Of a DNA stretch of 14,188 nucleotides, positions 6,542 through 13,909 are shown one piece after another. Under the pieces are notes generated by a model. The model had not been told where the DNA came from, made no database searches, and saw nothing but the letters and a program-made list of their open reading frames with translations. Location of the stretch: the NCBI GenBank assembly GCA_028280675.1, contig JANQLI010000114.1, positions 1 to 14,188 on the forward strand, given 5' to 3'. Within the stretch, counting starts at the first letter, position 1. Every line of letters starts with the position of its first letter. The stretch is from Alphaproteobacteria bacterium. GTDB taxonomy: Bacteria; Pseudomonadota; Alphaproteobacteria; SMXP01. Both the position numbers and the translations under genes were made by a program.

Positions 6542-7591
6542 ATGGAACGGATAAGTGTTGACAGACTTCATAAGTGTAAACGTTCTTTCGTCACGCGAAA
6601 TGCGAGACTGGAGCAACCCTTGTGGATCAACCACGAGAACATACGCCCGCATTGCGGCGATCTCGTGCTAGCCCGGATTGAGTCTTTAGGCAACCATAAG
6701 CGTCTAGAACTCACAACAGGACGCCGCGCACCACTCTCTGTCGGCGACGAAATATTGGTGGCTTACGGGAATCGCTATGCGACAGATCAGTTTGAAGCAG
6801 AGATTCCAGAGACGATGGAAGATTGTGATTTGGTGGCTGCTGGAGGTATTGCGTCACGCGCGCTCACATGGAGCAGCGCGATCTTACCTCCGACTAGAAT
6901 CAAGCCAATAGGTGTACTCACAAGTACAGACGGGCTAACACTGAATCTCAATCAGTTTGCGTTAACGCGAAATGCTGCTGGCCGCCGATTGGTGCCAACG
7001 ATTGCTATTGTTGGCACGGGAATGAATGCTGGCAAGACAACAACGGTCGCTTCTTTTGTCAAAGGATTGAAGCTGTTGGGCCATTGCGTTGGCGTTGCCA
7101 AAATCACGGGTACAGGATCTGGAGGGGACCTATGGTCTGTCTTTGATGCTGGTGCGGATTATGCTCTTGATTTTACGGATGCCGGATTAGCTTCGACTTA
7201 TTTATCGTCTGCAAAATGCCTGGAAGTGGCTACCGAGACACTTATTGCAGAGCTTCAGTCGGCTGGTGCGACTGTCGTTCTCCTAGAGATCGCAGATGGG
7301 CTTTTGCAACGCGAAACAGACATGTTGATTCACTCCAAGACCTTTGGTCGTATGGTCGATGGGTATCTCTTGGCGGCGAGATGCCCGTTAGGTGTCATCT
7401 CGGCTTATAATATTCTCTCACATTGCGGTGAAGTTTATGCGGTTAGCGGCCGGTTTACCGCATCGTCTTTGGCTATAAGGGAGGCGGCTGGGCGAATTAG
7501 TGTGCCTATTTTGACGAAAGAACAGCTTCAGGAGGGCGAGTTGATCAATGATTGGTTACGTTTGCCTGATCAACAGCTCATATATGCGTAA
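6542..7591 (+). CDS. P-loop protein of the DUF1611 (DgcN-like) family
   Basis: 349 residues. Residues about 150-345 form the DUF1611 C-terminal P-loop domain: Walker A GTGMNAGKTTT (158-168), AKITGTGSGGDLW (186-198), DAGLASTY (213-220), a VVLLEIADGLLQRET stretch at the Walker B position (245-259), and a late GVISAYNILSH. The N-terminal half (about 35-95, DLVLARIESLGNHKRLELTTGRRAPL) looks like a small beta-rich domain and does not resemble the Rossmann-like N-terminus I would expect in DgcN. Characterised DUF1611 members are DgcN-type proteins that act on D-glutamate with acetyl-CoA, so an N-acyl transfer or nucleotide-dependent reaction on a small molecule is plausible but unproven. It is the first gene of an operon with the ABC protein, two bases apart. 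GGATT about 5 bases before the ATG is a modest ribosome site. Confidence 0.85.
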   Translation: MERISVDRLHKCKRSFVTRNARLEQPLWINHENIRPHCGDLVLARIESLGNHKRLELTTGRRAPLSVGDEILVAYGNRYATDQFEAEIPETMEDCDLVAAGGIASRALTWSSAILPPTRIKPIGVLTSTDGLTLNLNQFALTRNAAGRRLVPTIAIVGTGMNAGKTTTVASFVKGLKLLGHCVGVAKITGTGSGGDLWSVFDAGADYALDFTDAGLASTYLSSAKCLEVATETLIAELQSAGATVVLLEIADGLLQRETDMLIHSKTFGRMVDGYLLAARCPLGVISAYNILSHCGEVYAVSGRFTASSLAIREAAGRISVPILTKEQLQEGELINDWLRLPDQQLIYA

Positions 7592-7593
7592 TA

Positions 7594-9246
7594 ATGCTGC
7601 CTAAAATATTCAAAGGTAAGCGGCGGCGACTTTTTCAATACTTGTTCGCTGTTGTCATTGCCGAAAGTGTTACACTCGTTGGTTTGAATTATTATCTTCG
7701 CGCAACGATAAGCTCCATAACGGCGGTGCCTGCTACGGGTCTCGACTGGTGGGCGGCCTTCGTTCTAACTGTCTTAGCGATTCTTGCGGCGACTCTCTTT
7801 GTCATTGGCGCCATTATAGCGGAAACACTTGGCCTGCACTACGCTAAGGCTTTGCGGGTGGCGCTGTTTGACCGGGTTATCAACAAACAATATCAAGGCA
7901 ATTTTGGTGGCCGCTATGGCACAGAGTTGGTGCGCATGACGAGCGATTTAAATTCCGTCCGTGATTGGATCGGAAAGGGTTTATGTCAATCAGTTTTGTC
8001 GATAGGCGTCTTCATTGCTGGTATGGTTTCGCTGGTGATCTATGATCTCCAGATGGGACTTTTGTTAGTCGGTGTGAGCAGTTCGATATGGATGTTGGCG
8101 GTATTTTTTACTTTTCCGCACCTTCGGCGACACACAATAGAAGCGCGCAAAAACCGGGGACGATTGTCCGGAAAGCTGGGTGGTGTTGTGCTCGCGGCCC
8201 AATTTATTAGTATCGCAGACTCGCGCCGACGGGAGCGCCGCCGCCTGAAACAACAAAGCGATACATTGAATGCCGGCTTGATCAAGAGGTGTTGGTCCGT
8301 GTCGGTCATTGCTGGTGTTGCAACACTTGTCGTCCCGATGTCTATTGTCTTGATAGGCATACTTCAGACTGGAGATTGGGTTAGGTTTGATTTTTCATTG
8401 GCTGATTGGAGCGGAATCGTTTTTGCATTGGGGTTGATTGCTGCTGCATTATCGCGGCTATCGATCTCCTGGGACTTCTTGGTGGCGTTCATGGTTGCTA
8501 AAAAAAGGCTTGGAGATATTTTGCTGCGATATCCACCGCCAACATCACCACACAACACCTTCAAGGCCAAAGGTACGCCGTTTTTCCCCATGCAAATCGC
8601 CGTAAGGCACTTTAGTTATGACTCAGACCGCAAGGCAGTGATCATTAATGCAGGTGATGTGGTCCTCCTTAAAGGGCCGAGTGGATCTGGAAAGAGCCGG
8701 CTTTTTCGTGCTCTTGCGCAAGGTCAACAGGGCGATAGTGCCACCGTGACATTTGGCGGAGATCAATCCTTCTCTTCTACGGACAGTGATCTACGTGAGG
8801 CGATTCAAATTGTATCGCCAGCATTTCCTTTAATGCACGGCAGTCTCAAAAGAGCGCTGACTTATGGTAATCAGTCAATTGATGCGGTGACTTTACAGTT
8901 GATCTTGGAGATGTGTGAGTTAAACAGCGGTGACATAGCGCATAGGCCGCCCTTGAGCGATCGAATTTATGAATCTGGTGAAAACCTATCGTCTGGCATG
9001 GCGGCAAAACTTCGCCTCGCCCGCGGCCTTGTTGCGATGCCGCGCTTGTTGTTGATCGATGATGCTGAATTGTTGCAAGAATCGAGTGTTTTGGCGAGGT
9101 TGCCAGAAATAGCTGCCCGGTTTCAGTTAGGCATCATTGTTGCGGCGCGAAACCTTTCTGATATGTCGATGTTTACGCAAACCGTGGACCTTAGCGCATG
9201 CCATGAAGACAGAACGATGAAGAGGGCTGAGTTGTCGGTGGTCTGA
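7594..9246 (+). CDS. ABC exporter half-transporter (membrane domain fused to ATPase) with a degraded ATPase
   Basis: 550 residues. The type-1 exporter membrane domain (about 12-305) has some six hydrophobic segments (about 15-35, 53-78, 131-151, 153-173, 235-258, 273-295) and the coupling segment GGRYGTELVRMTSDLNSVRDW (105-125). The ATPase domain follows (about 333-535). Walker A is intact, GPSGSGKS (361-368). Other sites are altered: the Q-loop Gln position reads SPAFP (Pro, about 409), the signature LSGGQ is LSSGM (465-469), the catalytic Glu after Walker B is Asp (LLLIDD, D490), and the H-loop His is Ala (VAARN, A518). It should bind ATP but hydrolyse it poorly. The start lies two bases after the previous stop with no separate ribosome site, so translation is coupled. 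No partner half-transporter is present in the window. The substrate is unknown; a product or ligand of the DUF1611 protein is a guess. Confidence 0.9.
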   Translation: MLPKIFKGKRRRLFQYLFAVVIAESVTLVGLNYYLRATISSITAVPATGLDWWAAFVLTVLAILAATLFVIGAIIAETLGLHYAKALRVALFDRVINKQYQGNFGGRYGTELVRMTSDLNSVRDWIGKGLCQSVLSIGVFIAGMVSLVIYDLQMGLLLVGVSSSIWMLAVFFTFPHLRRHTIEARKNRGRLSGKLGGVVLAAQFISIADSRRRERRRLKQQSDTLNAGLIKRCWSVSVIAGVATLVVPMSIVLIGILQTGDWVRFDFSLADWSGIVFALGLIAAALSRLSISWDFLVAFMVAKKRLGDILLRYPPPTSPHNTFKAKGTPFFPMQIAVRHFSYDSDRKAVIINAGDVVLLKGPSGSGKSRLFRALAQGQQGDSATVTFGGDQSFSSTDSDLREAIQIVSPAFPLMHGSLKRALTYGNQSIDAVTLQLILEMCELNSGDIAHRPPLSDRIYESGENLSSGMAAKLRLARGLVAMPRLLLIDDAELLQESSVLARLPEIAARFQLGIIVAARNLSDMSMFTQTVDLSACHEDRTMKRAELSVV

Positions 9247-9477
9247 GGTTCACGGAAAGATTACACCCTACCCTGAATGAAAAGAGCGTTCATCGTTATC
9301 GTTATGGAGCGTTAAAAACAATAACAGTACTCTACTCATAGATACCCTTATCATTTATGCGATTCCTAGTTGATAGGCTCATGATTGGCTCTCGAAAAAC
9401 GCACGTGTAAGAAATGTGTAACTTCAGTTTTTCTGCTTAATGGAAGGATTTTCATGTGCTCTGGGAGCTAACATGTC

Positions 9478-9500
9478 AGTCGTGATGTGACTTCACGACT
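9478..9500. repeat. Inverted repeat 1: 8-base arms, 7-base spacer
   Basis: Left arm AGTCGTGA (9478-9485), spacer TGTGACT, right arm TCACGACT (9493-9500), a perfect match. No T-run follows, so it is not an ordinary terminator. It may be an operator or an RNA hairpin. Confidence 0.6.
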
Positions 9501-9525
9501 TGTGAGTTCTCTAGGGTGGGGATTA

Positions 9526-9548
9526 ACTTTAGAAGTGACGTCTAAAGT
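9526..9548. repeat. Inverted repeat 2: 8-base arms, 7-base spacer
   Basis: Left arm ACTTTAGA (9526-9533), spacer AGTGACG, right arm TCTAAAGT (9541-9548), a perfect match. The arms differ from those of the first repeat, but arm length, spacer length and the spacer core GTGAC are the same. The centres are 48 bases apart. Confidence 0.6.
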
Positions 9549-9654
9549 CGGGGCGTTGCTCATACCATTGACTTTCTCCACGGTTTCCTTGGGGGAGTTA
9601 GGCGGGTGCTGCGTTTACTTAGTGTGCTACCTATTTTCATGAAAGCCCTATCAA

Positions 9655-10392
9655 ATGACAGTCCGCAAATTCTCAACCCCTTTGGTGTTTTTTTTCGCTC
9701 TCTTTTCCATAGTGAATGGCACGGCGTGCACAACAAAACCTGTAGATCATGGTGAAAGCGTACTCGTGCTCGGTGGAACACGCAATACTGGCTTTGAGAC
9801 CGTTAAATTGCTCCTGGATGATGGATATGATGTTACGGTGATGGTGCGCGCGACGTCTGACCTCACGAATCTCAATACTACGACGGCTAGCACTATTGAG
9901 GGTGATGCTTTTGATCTGGAAAGCCTTCAGAATGTTTTTGCGCAAAAAAGATATGATGCAGTGATCAGTACGCTTGGGGCAAAGCCAGTGAATGGTCAGT
10001 TTGTTGGAGGTATTGGGAATATCAATGCGATGAATGCTGCGAGCGAAGCAGGCGTCACGCGTTTCGTTCTTACGAGTAGTTTGGGTGTTAGCGATAGTCG
10101 TTCTACAATTATGGGTAAATTTGATATTACTACCATGAAACCATTTCTTGAAGCGAAAGAGCGTGCAGAAGACAGACTCAAACAAGGCGATTTCGACTAC
10201 ACGATTATTCGCCCGGGTGGGTTAGTTGATGGCCCCGCAACAGGTAAAGGGATGCTCAAAGAGGAAGCTGAATATGGTCAAGTGTCGCGGGGGGAGCTTG
10301 CTCGTCATTTGGTAGCTGTACTGAGGGATGATGCCACAATCCGACGAACTTATCACCTTAATGACCGTCCTTTCATGGGGCGCTCTCGATAG
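9655..10392 (+). CDS. Exported atypical short-chain dehydrogenase-like (NAD(P)-binding, NmrA-type) protein
   Basis: 245 residues. The first 25 residues are an export signal (MTVRK start, hydrophobic VFFFALFSIV) ending in GTAC. C25 could be a lipid-anchored cysteine, but the residue at -3 is Gly, so the lipobox is weak. The rest is an extended/atypical SDR Rossmann fold: dinucleotide-binding loop GGTRNTG (40-46) after VLVL, basic MVRATSD after the second strand (61-69, often NADP preference), VISTLGA (103-109), VTRFVLTSSLG (134-144) and FDYTIIRPGGL (180-190). Such proteins are normally cytoplasmic, so the leader is the odd feature. The start has no strong ribosome site. It converges on the gene at 10402-11229, whose product is also an exported Rossmann protein, with 9 bases between stops. 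Substrate unknown. Confidence 0.88.
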   Translation: MTVRKFSTPLVFFFALFSIVNGTACTTKPVDHGESVLVLGGTRNTGFETVKLLLDDGYDVTVMVRATSDLTNLNTTTASTIEGDAFDLESLQNVFAQKRYDAVISTLGAKPVNGQFVGGIGNINAMNAASEAGVTRFVLTSSLGVSDSRSTIMGKFDITTMKPFLEAKERAEDRLKQGDFDYTIIRPGGLVDGPATGKGMLKEEAEYGQVSRGELARHLVAVLRDDATIRRTYHLNDRPFMGRSR

Positions 10393-10401
10393 CACTTGTT
10401 T

Positions 10402-11229
10402 TTACCAAGGCAGTTCTTGGCCATTATAATTATAGAAAGACCCACTGTTTTCCTCGTTGAGACCGTCAATTATTTTGACCATGCCAGCGACGCTGTCTTC
10501 CACCGATACAAGACTGTCTGCAGGAAAATTATCGGCGACGAGCGGGGCTATATCTTTAATGCTGACCGGCCCAGGAGCGATCATGCCGACGACAACCCCT
10601 GTTTCACGAGAGCGATGAAGCTTGAAGAGACGACGCATCAGTGCGTTTGCCGCGGCAAAGCTGGATTCGGTAAAGAAGTTCCCACACCGCTGGCATCGTA
10701 TTTTGGGTTTGCCGATGGAACCATTCATGCTGGACAATTGTACGACCTTCTTATGTTGGCTCGTGATGACATTGTCATTGAACGCCTCGGCAACTTTGAT
10801 AGCCGCCACCGCATTTGTCGTGAGTGAGAGATAGAAGATATCGTAATCAAATTGACCGAATTTCTGGATTTCCATGTTGCTCGGTGGTTCCGCCACATTC
10901 AAACGTGTCGCGTAAAGAAGTAAGTCCACAGGTGTGCCGCGATATTTCTTAGCTAAAGCATCGACGGCGTCAAAGTCATTTGCGTTGAATGTCTCAATCG
11001 TAACTCTGGTATTCGCTGAGGCGAGGTCCATCAGATCCGTATTTTGCTCAGGTGCCACTCCGGTCGCGATAACATTCCATCCGCGATTGGCATAGGTTCT
11101 TGTAAATTCAAAACCGACTTCGCGATCCGAACCAACAATAAGTGCCGTTGGAGTGTAATCACTCTCTTCCGCAAAACTTGATTGCAGCGTTAATAAAAAA
11201 AGTGAAATTGCAATTAAGAGTTTTTGCAT
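10402..11229 (-). CDS. Exported SDR-like protein lacking the catalytic Tyr and Lys
   Basis: 275 residues. Residues 1-20 are a signal peptide (MQKLLIAISLFLLTLQSSFA). The remainder is a short-chain dehydrogenase fold of the C-factor/CsgA type: cofactor loop GSDREVG (33-39, degenerate), VDLLLYATRLN (101-111, in place of NNAG), VVQLSSMNGSIG (162-173), GMIAPGPV (215-222) and the closing G-x-ELPW. The Tyr-x3-Lys pair reads F191-A-A-A-N195, so both catalytic residues are lost. A CxxC pair (C179, C182 in RCQRCGNFF) sits just before it, where no cysteine motif is expected. The gene begins 13 bases after the amine oxidase gene, with a GAGGA ribosome site 6 bases before the ATG. It is probably a binding or signalling protein rather than an ordinary dehydrogenase; that is inference. 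Confidence 0.88.
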   Translation of the reverse strand: MQKLLIAISLFLLTLQSSFAEESDYTPTALIVGSDREVGFEFTRTYANRGWNVIATGVAPEQNTDLMDLASANTRVTIETFNANDFDAVDALAKKYRGTPVDLLLYATRLNVAEPPSNMEIQKFGQFDYDIFYLSLTTNAVAAIKVAEAFNDNVITSQHKKVVQLSSMNGSIGKPKIRCQRCGNFFTESSFAAANALMRRLFKLHRSRETGVVVGMIAPGPVSIKDIAPLVADNFPADSLVSVEDSVAGMVKIIDGLNEENSGSFYNYNGQELPW

Positions 11230-11242
11230 AATGTATCCTCAT

Positions 11243-12682
11243 TCAAAGGCGGTCTAAGACTTCAACAGCTACGCGTTCGGCGGATTCCATAGCGCCTTCC
11301 ATCCCGCGTGCCGATAAAGCTGTGCCGTCACCACAAAGGTGTAATCTTTTGTTCGCCGCATGCATGGGTCCAGCGAATGGCATCACTTGACCGGGCCCAA
11401 AACTGCTCCAATCGCCGCCCGTAAAAGGATCTTGAAACCAAGACTTGATGCTCACAACGTCCAGCATACCCTTCGCGGCAGGGCGAATGGTTTCAATCGT
11501 TTCGATGACCATGGCTTTCACACTGTCATGATCCATTTGGTTGGCGCGTGCTGCGGCTTGTCCTGTGATGGACGCGAGCAGGTGTTCAATGTGATCGGGA
11601 TTTTTGGATGTGTAGTAAGGCCAGACAAAATTGATGGGTGCATTTCCAATTTTCATGGCGGGTTTCCAGCCGTCCTTCTCCCAGAAAGGTTTTTTTGGAA
11701 CCAAATGCACATGTGTCACCATCCGTCGTGGCAGCGTGGCGATAGCTTTGCGCTGCACGCCGGTAAATCCAGGCGTCACAGAAATGTGGCGAAGAATTGG
11801 AATAGGCACCGAGGAAATGACATGGTCAGCGCTGTAGCGCGATCCATCGCGGCACCGGATGTCCGCTTTTCCATCAATCATATCAATGGAAACGACTTCT
11901 TTCTTGTAGTGAATATCTTGGTTTAGAGCCGCTTCCATAGCAAAGGGAAGGCTTTGATTACCATGTTCAAAACTAAAGGACTGCATTTTCCCATTGGCTC
12001 GAAAAACTTGTTGACCCCACAGCATTTCGAACATGACAACAAGCGCGGACACATCATGGGTGGAATTATTGTAATCCCAGTTCATGTTGCAGCAAAGGTC
12101 GATCACGTCACTGGGCGCACCTTTTTTTAACATCCATGCGTCAAATGAAATATCGAGGTGCGCAAATGTGGGATCAATCCAATCGCCTGGTTGTGTGATG
12201 CCCATATGCTGCATCATGAATCGCATGAAATAAGACCAGGGCATGAGCTGTTTGCTCTCGGTCGGCAGCACATTTTGCGGGTGATCGGGCCATTCTTTTG
12301 GGGATATGATATGGTTGCCTAAGGCAAGTTCAAGTTGGCGCAGAGGTGATTTCGGAATCTCTGCATAGGGCACGTCCAATTTATCGGCCGTATCGATCAA
12401 GCGCGCGTAACCTTTGCCAAAAGCCTTGCCACCTAATTCGGCAATGCCAGGTACGTTGCGGAGCGATTTGAGGCGGCCACCGGCTTCATTTCGTGCCTCG
12501 ATCACTTGTACATTTACACCCTGTTCTTCAAGGATGAGAGCAGCCGATAGGCCTGAGAGGCCAGCGCCAATAATGAGAACCTGGGTTGAGTTCTGAGTTC
12601 TTGCTGTGCGGGGCAATGCTGAGATTACTGAGGAAAGGGTGATTCCTTGAACAAATTTTCGACGTGTAACCTCTTTGCCCAT
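11243..12682 (-). CDS. Tat-exported FAD-dependent amine oxidase-like oxidoreductase
   Basis: 479 residues. The leader TRRKFVQ (6-12) followed by a hydrophobic stretch is a twin-arginine signal, so the protein is exported folded with its flavin. The FAD site is clear: VLIIGAGLSGLSAA (35-48), then VIEARNEAGGRL (60-71) as in monoamine oxidases, and the C-terminal flavin motif LCGDGTALSARGMEGAMESAERVA (about 449-472). It would oxidise an amine or a C-C bond and pass electrons to oxygen or another acceptor. The expected covalent-FAD cysteine of eukaryotic MAO is not evident. It lies 119 bases after the DoxX gene and 13 bases before the SDR-like gene, with GGA about 8 bases before the ATG. The family call is firm; the substrate is unknown. 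Confidence 0.92.
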   Translation of the reverse strand: MGKEVTRRKFVQGITLSSVISALPRTARTQNSTQVLIIGAGLSGLSAALILEEQGVNVQVIEARNEAGGRLKSLRNVPGIAELGGKAFGKGYARLIDTADKLDVPYAEIPKSPLRQLELALGNHIISPKEWPDHPQNVLPTESKQLMPWSYFMRFMMQHMGITQPGDWIDPTFAHLDISFDAWMLKKGAPSDVIDLCCNMNWDYNNSTHDVSALVVMFEMLWGQQVFRANGKMQSFSFEHGNQSLPFAMEAALNQDIHYKKEVVSIDMIDGKADIRCRDGSRYSADHVISSVPIPILRHISVTPGFTGVQRKAIATLPRRMVTHVHLVPKKPFWEKDGWKPAMKIGNAPINFVWPYYTSKNPDHIEHLLASITGQAAARANQMDHDSVKAMVIETIETIRPAAKGMLDVVSIKSWFQDPFTGGDWSSFGPGQVMPFAGPMHAANKRLHLCGDGTALSARGMEGAMESAERVAVEVLDRL

Positions 12683-12801
12683 AATTTATCCAACTTTACT
12701 AAGCATCGCATATGCGCCCAAGTTTACCACTTAGGTCACTATGCGATTATCGTGTGTGTAGTTAAGGAAACGGGTGAAGTTACTGATTCCCCTATTAAAA
12801 T

Positions 12802-13317
12802 TTATTGAAATAACCAGGAGTTCGGAAAGCGTTTTATGAGATAACGGTCTAGGCCAATAATGTGGCCCATGGGATAGGCTATGATCAGTGCATTCATGGC
12901 AAAGAATGGGATCAGAGAGGCTGCAAAATATCCGCCAATTGCAATATTCAGTAAAATAAAAAAAGCTATAATGGCAGATGAGCGCGTTGCAATACCAAGC
13001 ACGAGTCCAAGGCCAGCGAAGAGTTCACCATAAGTGACGATGAAATAAATTGGTCCGGCTAAAGGGATCGCAAATTTTTCAAGGTAAACATAAGCAAAGC
13101 TATCTGGATTAAGTTCGGTTAAACGTTGGGCAAACATACCTGTCACCAACTCATTATCCCAACTTTTGAGGACCTTATTGAATCCCGCAAAGAAGAAGAA
13201 GAGGCCATAAAATGCGCGAAGTGCGAGGACGGCCAATAATCCCAATAAGGCGATGGGATTTTTCAAATAATGGTGTAATGGGGGTGGATCCAATTTTTTG
13301 TCAGATAATGTTTGCAT
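12802..13317 (-). CDS. DoxX-family membrane protein
   Basis: 171 residues, slightly long for the family, with four hydrophobic segments (about 22-46, 86-108, 113-132, 135-153). The first carries the DoxX hallmark RAFYGLFFFFAGFNKVL (34-50), and YGELFAGLGLVLGIATR (96-112) is the second conserved block. DoxX proteins are inner-membrane proteins often found with quinone- or sulfur-linked redox enzymes. It starts 13 bases after the stop of the secreted CxxC gene and has only a weak ribosome site, so the two may be coupled. Its position beside an exported flavoprotein suggests an electron-transfer role, but this is inference. Confidence 0.88.
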   Translation of the reverse strand: MQTLSDKKLDPPPLHHYLKNPIALLGLLAVLALRAFYGLFFFFAGFNKVLKSWDNELVTGMFAQRLTELNPDSFAYVYLEKFAIPLAGPIYFIVTYGELFAGLGLVLGIATRSSAIIAFFILLNIAIGGYFAASLIPFFAMNALIIAYPMGHIIGLDRYLIKRFPNSWLFQ

Positions 13318-13330
13318 ATTGTAGCAGTGC

Positions 13331-13909
13331 TCACTCAGCTAAAATTGGCCACGGCTCATGTGATTTCAAAAAGTGATAAGTTTCTTTTAGTGAAAGGCGT
13401 TTGCATTGACCGAGTGTCTCTCCATTGGCGTACCGCCATTCACGCGATCGTCTGTCAATGATATTATGACCTATGTGAATTTCCTCTGGATTCGAGAGTA
13501 TATCGCCAATCACTGTTTGATGTGCGCGTGTCGAGGATGTGACCCCTTTAGTTGGAATAGTGTAAACACTGACTGGTCTCTGGTCACTGGTTCGCGCCGG
13601 TTGAAATATTACGAGAAACCAATCCACGATCAATGCCATTTGGTCCCAAAAGTTCTGAGCATGAAAATGATAGAGTGTGTAAGGTGCGAGAGAAGGATTT
13701 GATAAGTCCTCTACACCGACGTCCGAAATATCCTTGGAACTACACAGCAAAGTAGCCTCACATACACTGCATAATTTTCCGTAGCGAGTCGTAAGTAAAA
13801 GATGCGATTGATCATAAATGATCGGTTCTGCACGGGTTGGGTTTGCGAAGCCATTAAATAGAACAAATAGGAGGATGCATATTCTTAAAAGCTTATTAGA
13901 TGTATGCAT
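13331..13909 (-). CDS. Small secreted protein with a CxxC motif, unknown function
   Basis: 192 residues from the ATG at 13909. I chose this start because a clean signal peptide follows at once (MHTSNKLLRI, then a hydrophobic core, TRA before EPIIYDQ). The same frame is open for 90 more codons upstream to 14179, but that part has no export signal or recognisable domain and would bury the signal peptide inside the protein. The mature protein has C47, C50 and C56 in RYGKLCSVCEATLLC, a possible disulfide or metal site. The rest (for example FWDQMALIVDWFLVIF and the RRSREWRYANGETLGQC region) is not a family I recognise. It is followed by DoxX 13 bases later, so it probably works with the redox cassette. 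Confidence 0.7.
   Translation of the reverse strand: MHTSNKLLRICILLFVLFNGFANPTRAEPIIYDQSHLLLTTRYGKLCSVCEATLLCSSKDISDVGVEDLSNPSLAPYTLYHFHAQNFWDQMALIVDWFLVIFQPARTSDQRPVSVYTIPTKGVTSSTRAHQTVIGDILSNPEEIHIGHNIIDRRSREWRYANGETLGQCKRLSLKETYHFLKSHEPWPILAE

Larger units (their letters stand above)
9247..9654. other. Intergenic region, 408 bases, with two inverted repeats
   Basis: No open frame here looks like a gene. The left part contains four CGTT repeats in 9280-9315, with GAGCGTT occurring twice, but no -35-like GGAAT at the right distance. The middle holds the two inverted repeats listed separately. The right part should contain the promoter of the dehydrogenase-like gene at 9655, but I cannot single one out. 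The change from the sigma-linked block to the redox cassette happens across this gap. Confidence 0.5.

Noticed and set aside
8413..8421. GGAATCGTT inside the ABC gene
   Set aside because: The two boxes touch with no spacer and lie within coding sequence.
9280..9315. Cluster of CGTT repeats after the ABC gene as a further promoter
   Set aside because: No GGAAT or similar box at 16-17 bases upstream; likely chance repetition.
9673..10185. 170-codon minus-strand open frame
   Set aside because: It is antisense to the exported Rossmann protein; no recognisable protein character.
10396..10827. 143-codon plus-strand open frame
   Set aside because: It overlaps, antisense, a convincing SDR-like gene with signal peptide and ribosome site; its own translation shows no domain.
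11360..11926. 188-codon plus-strand open frame
   Set aside because: It is antisense to the amine oxidase-like gene, whose conserved FAD motifs and Tat signal confirm the minus strand.
12769..12790. GGAAT and CGTT on the minus strand upstream of the amine oxidase gene
   Set aside because: The spacer is 13 bases against 16-17 in the three accepted copies, too short for the same promoter geometry.
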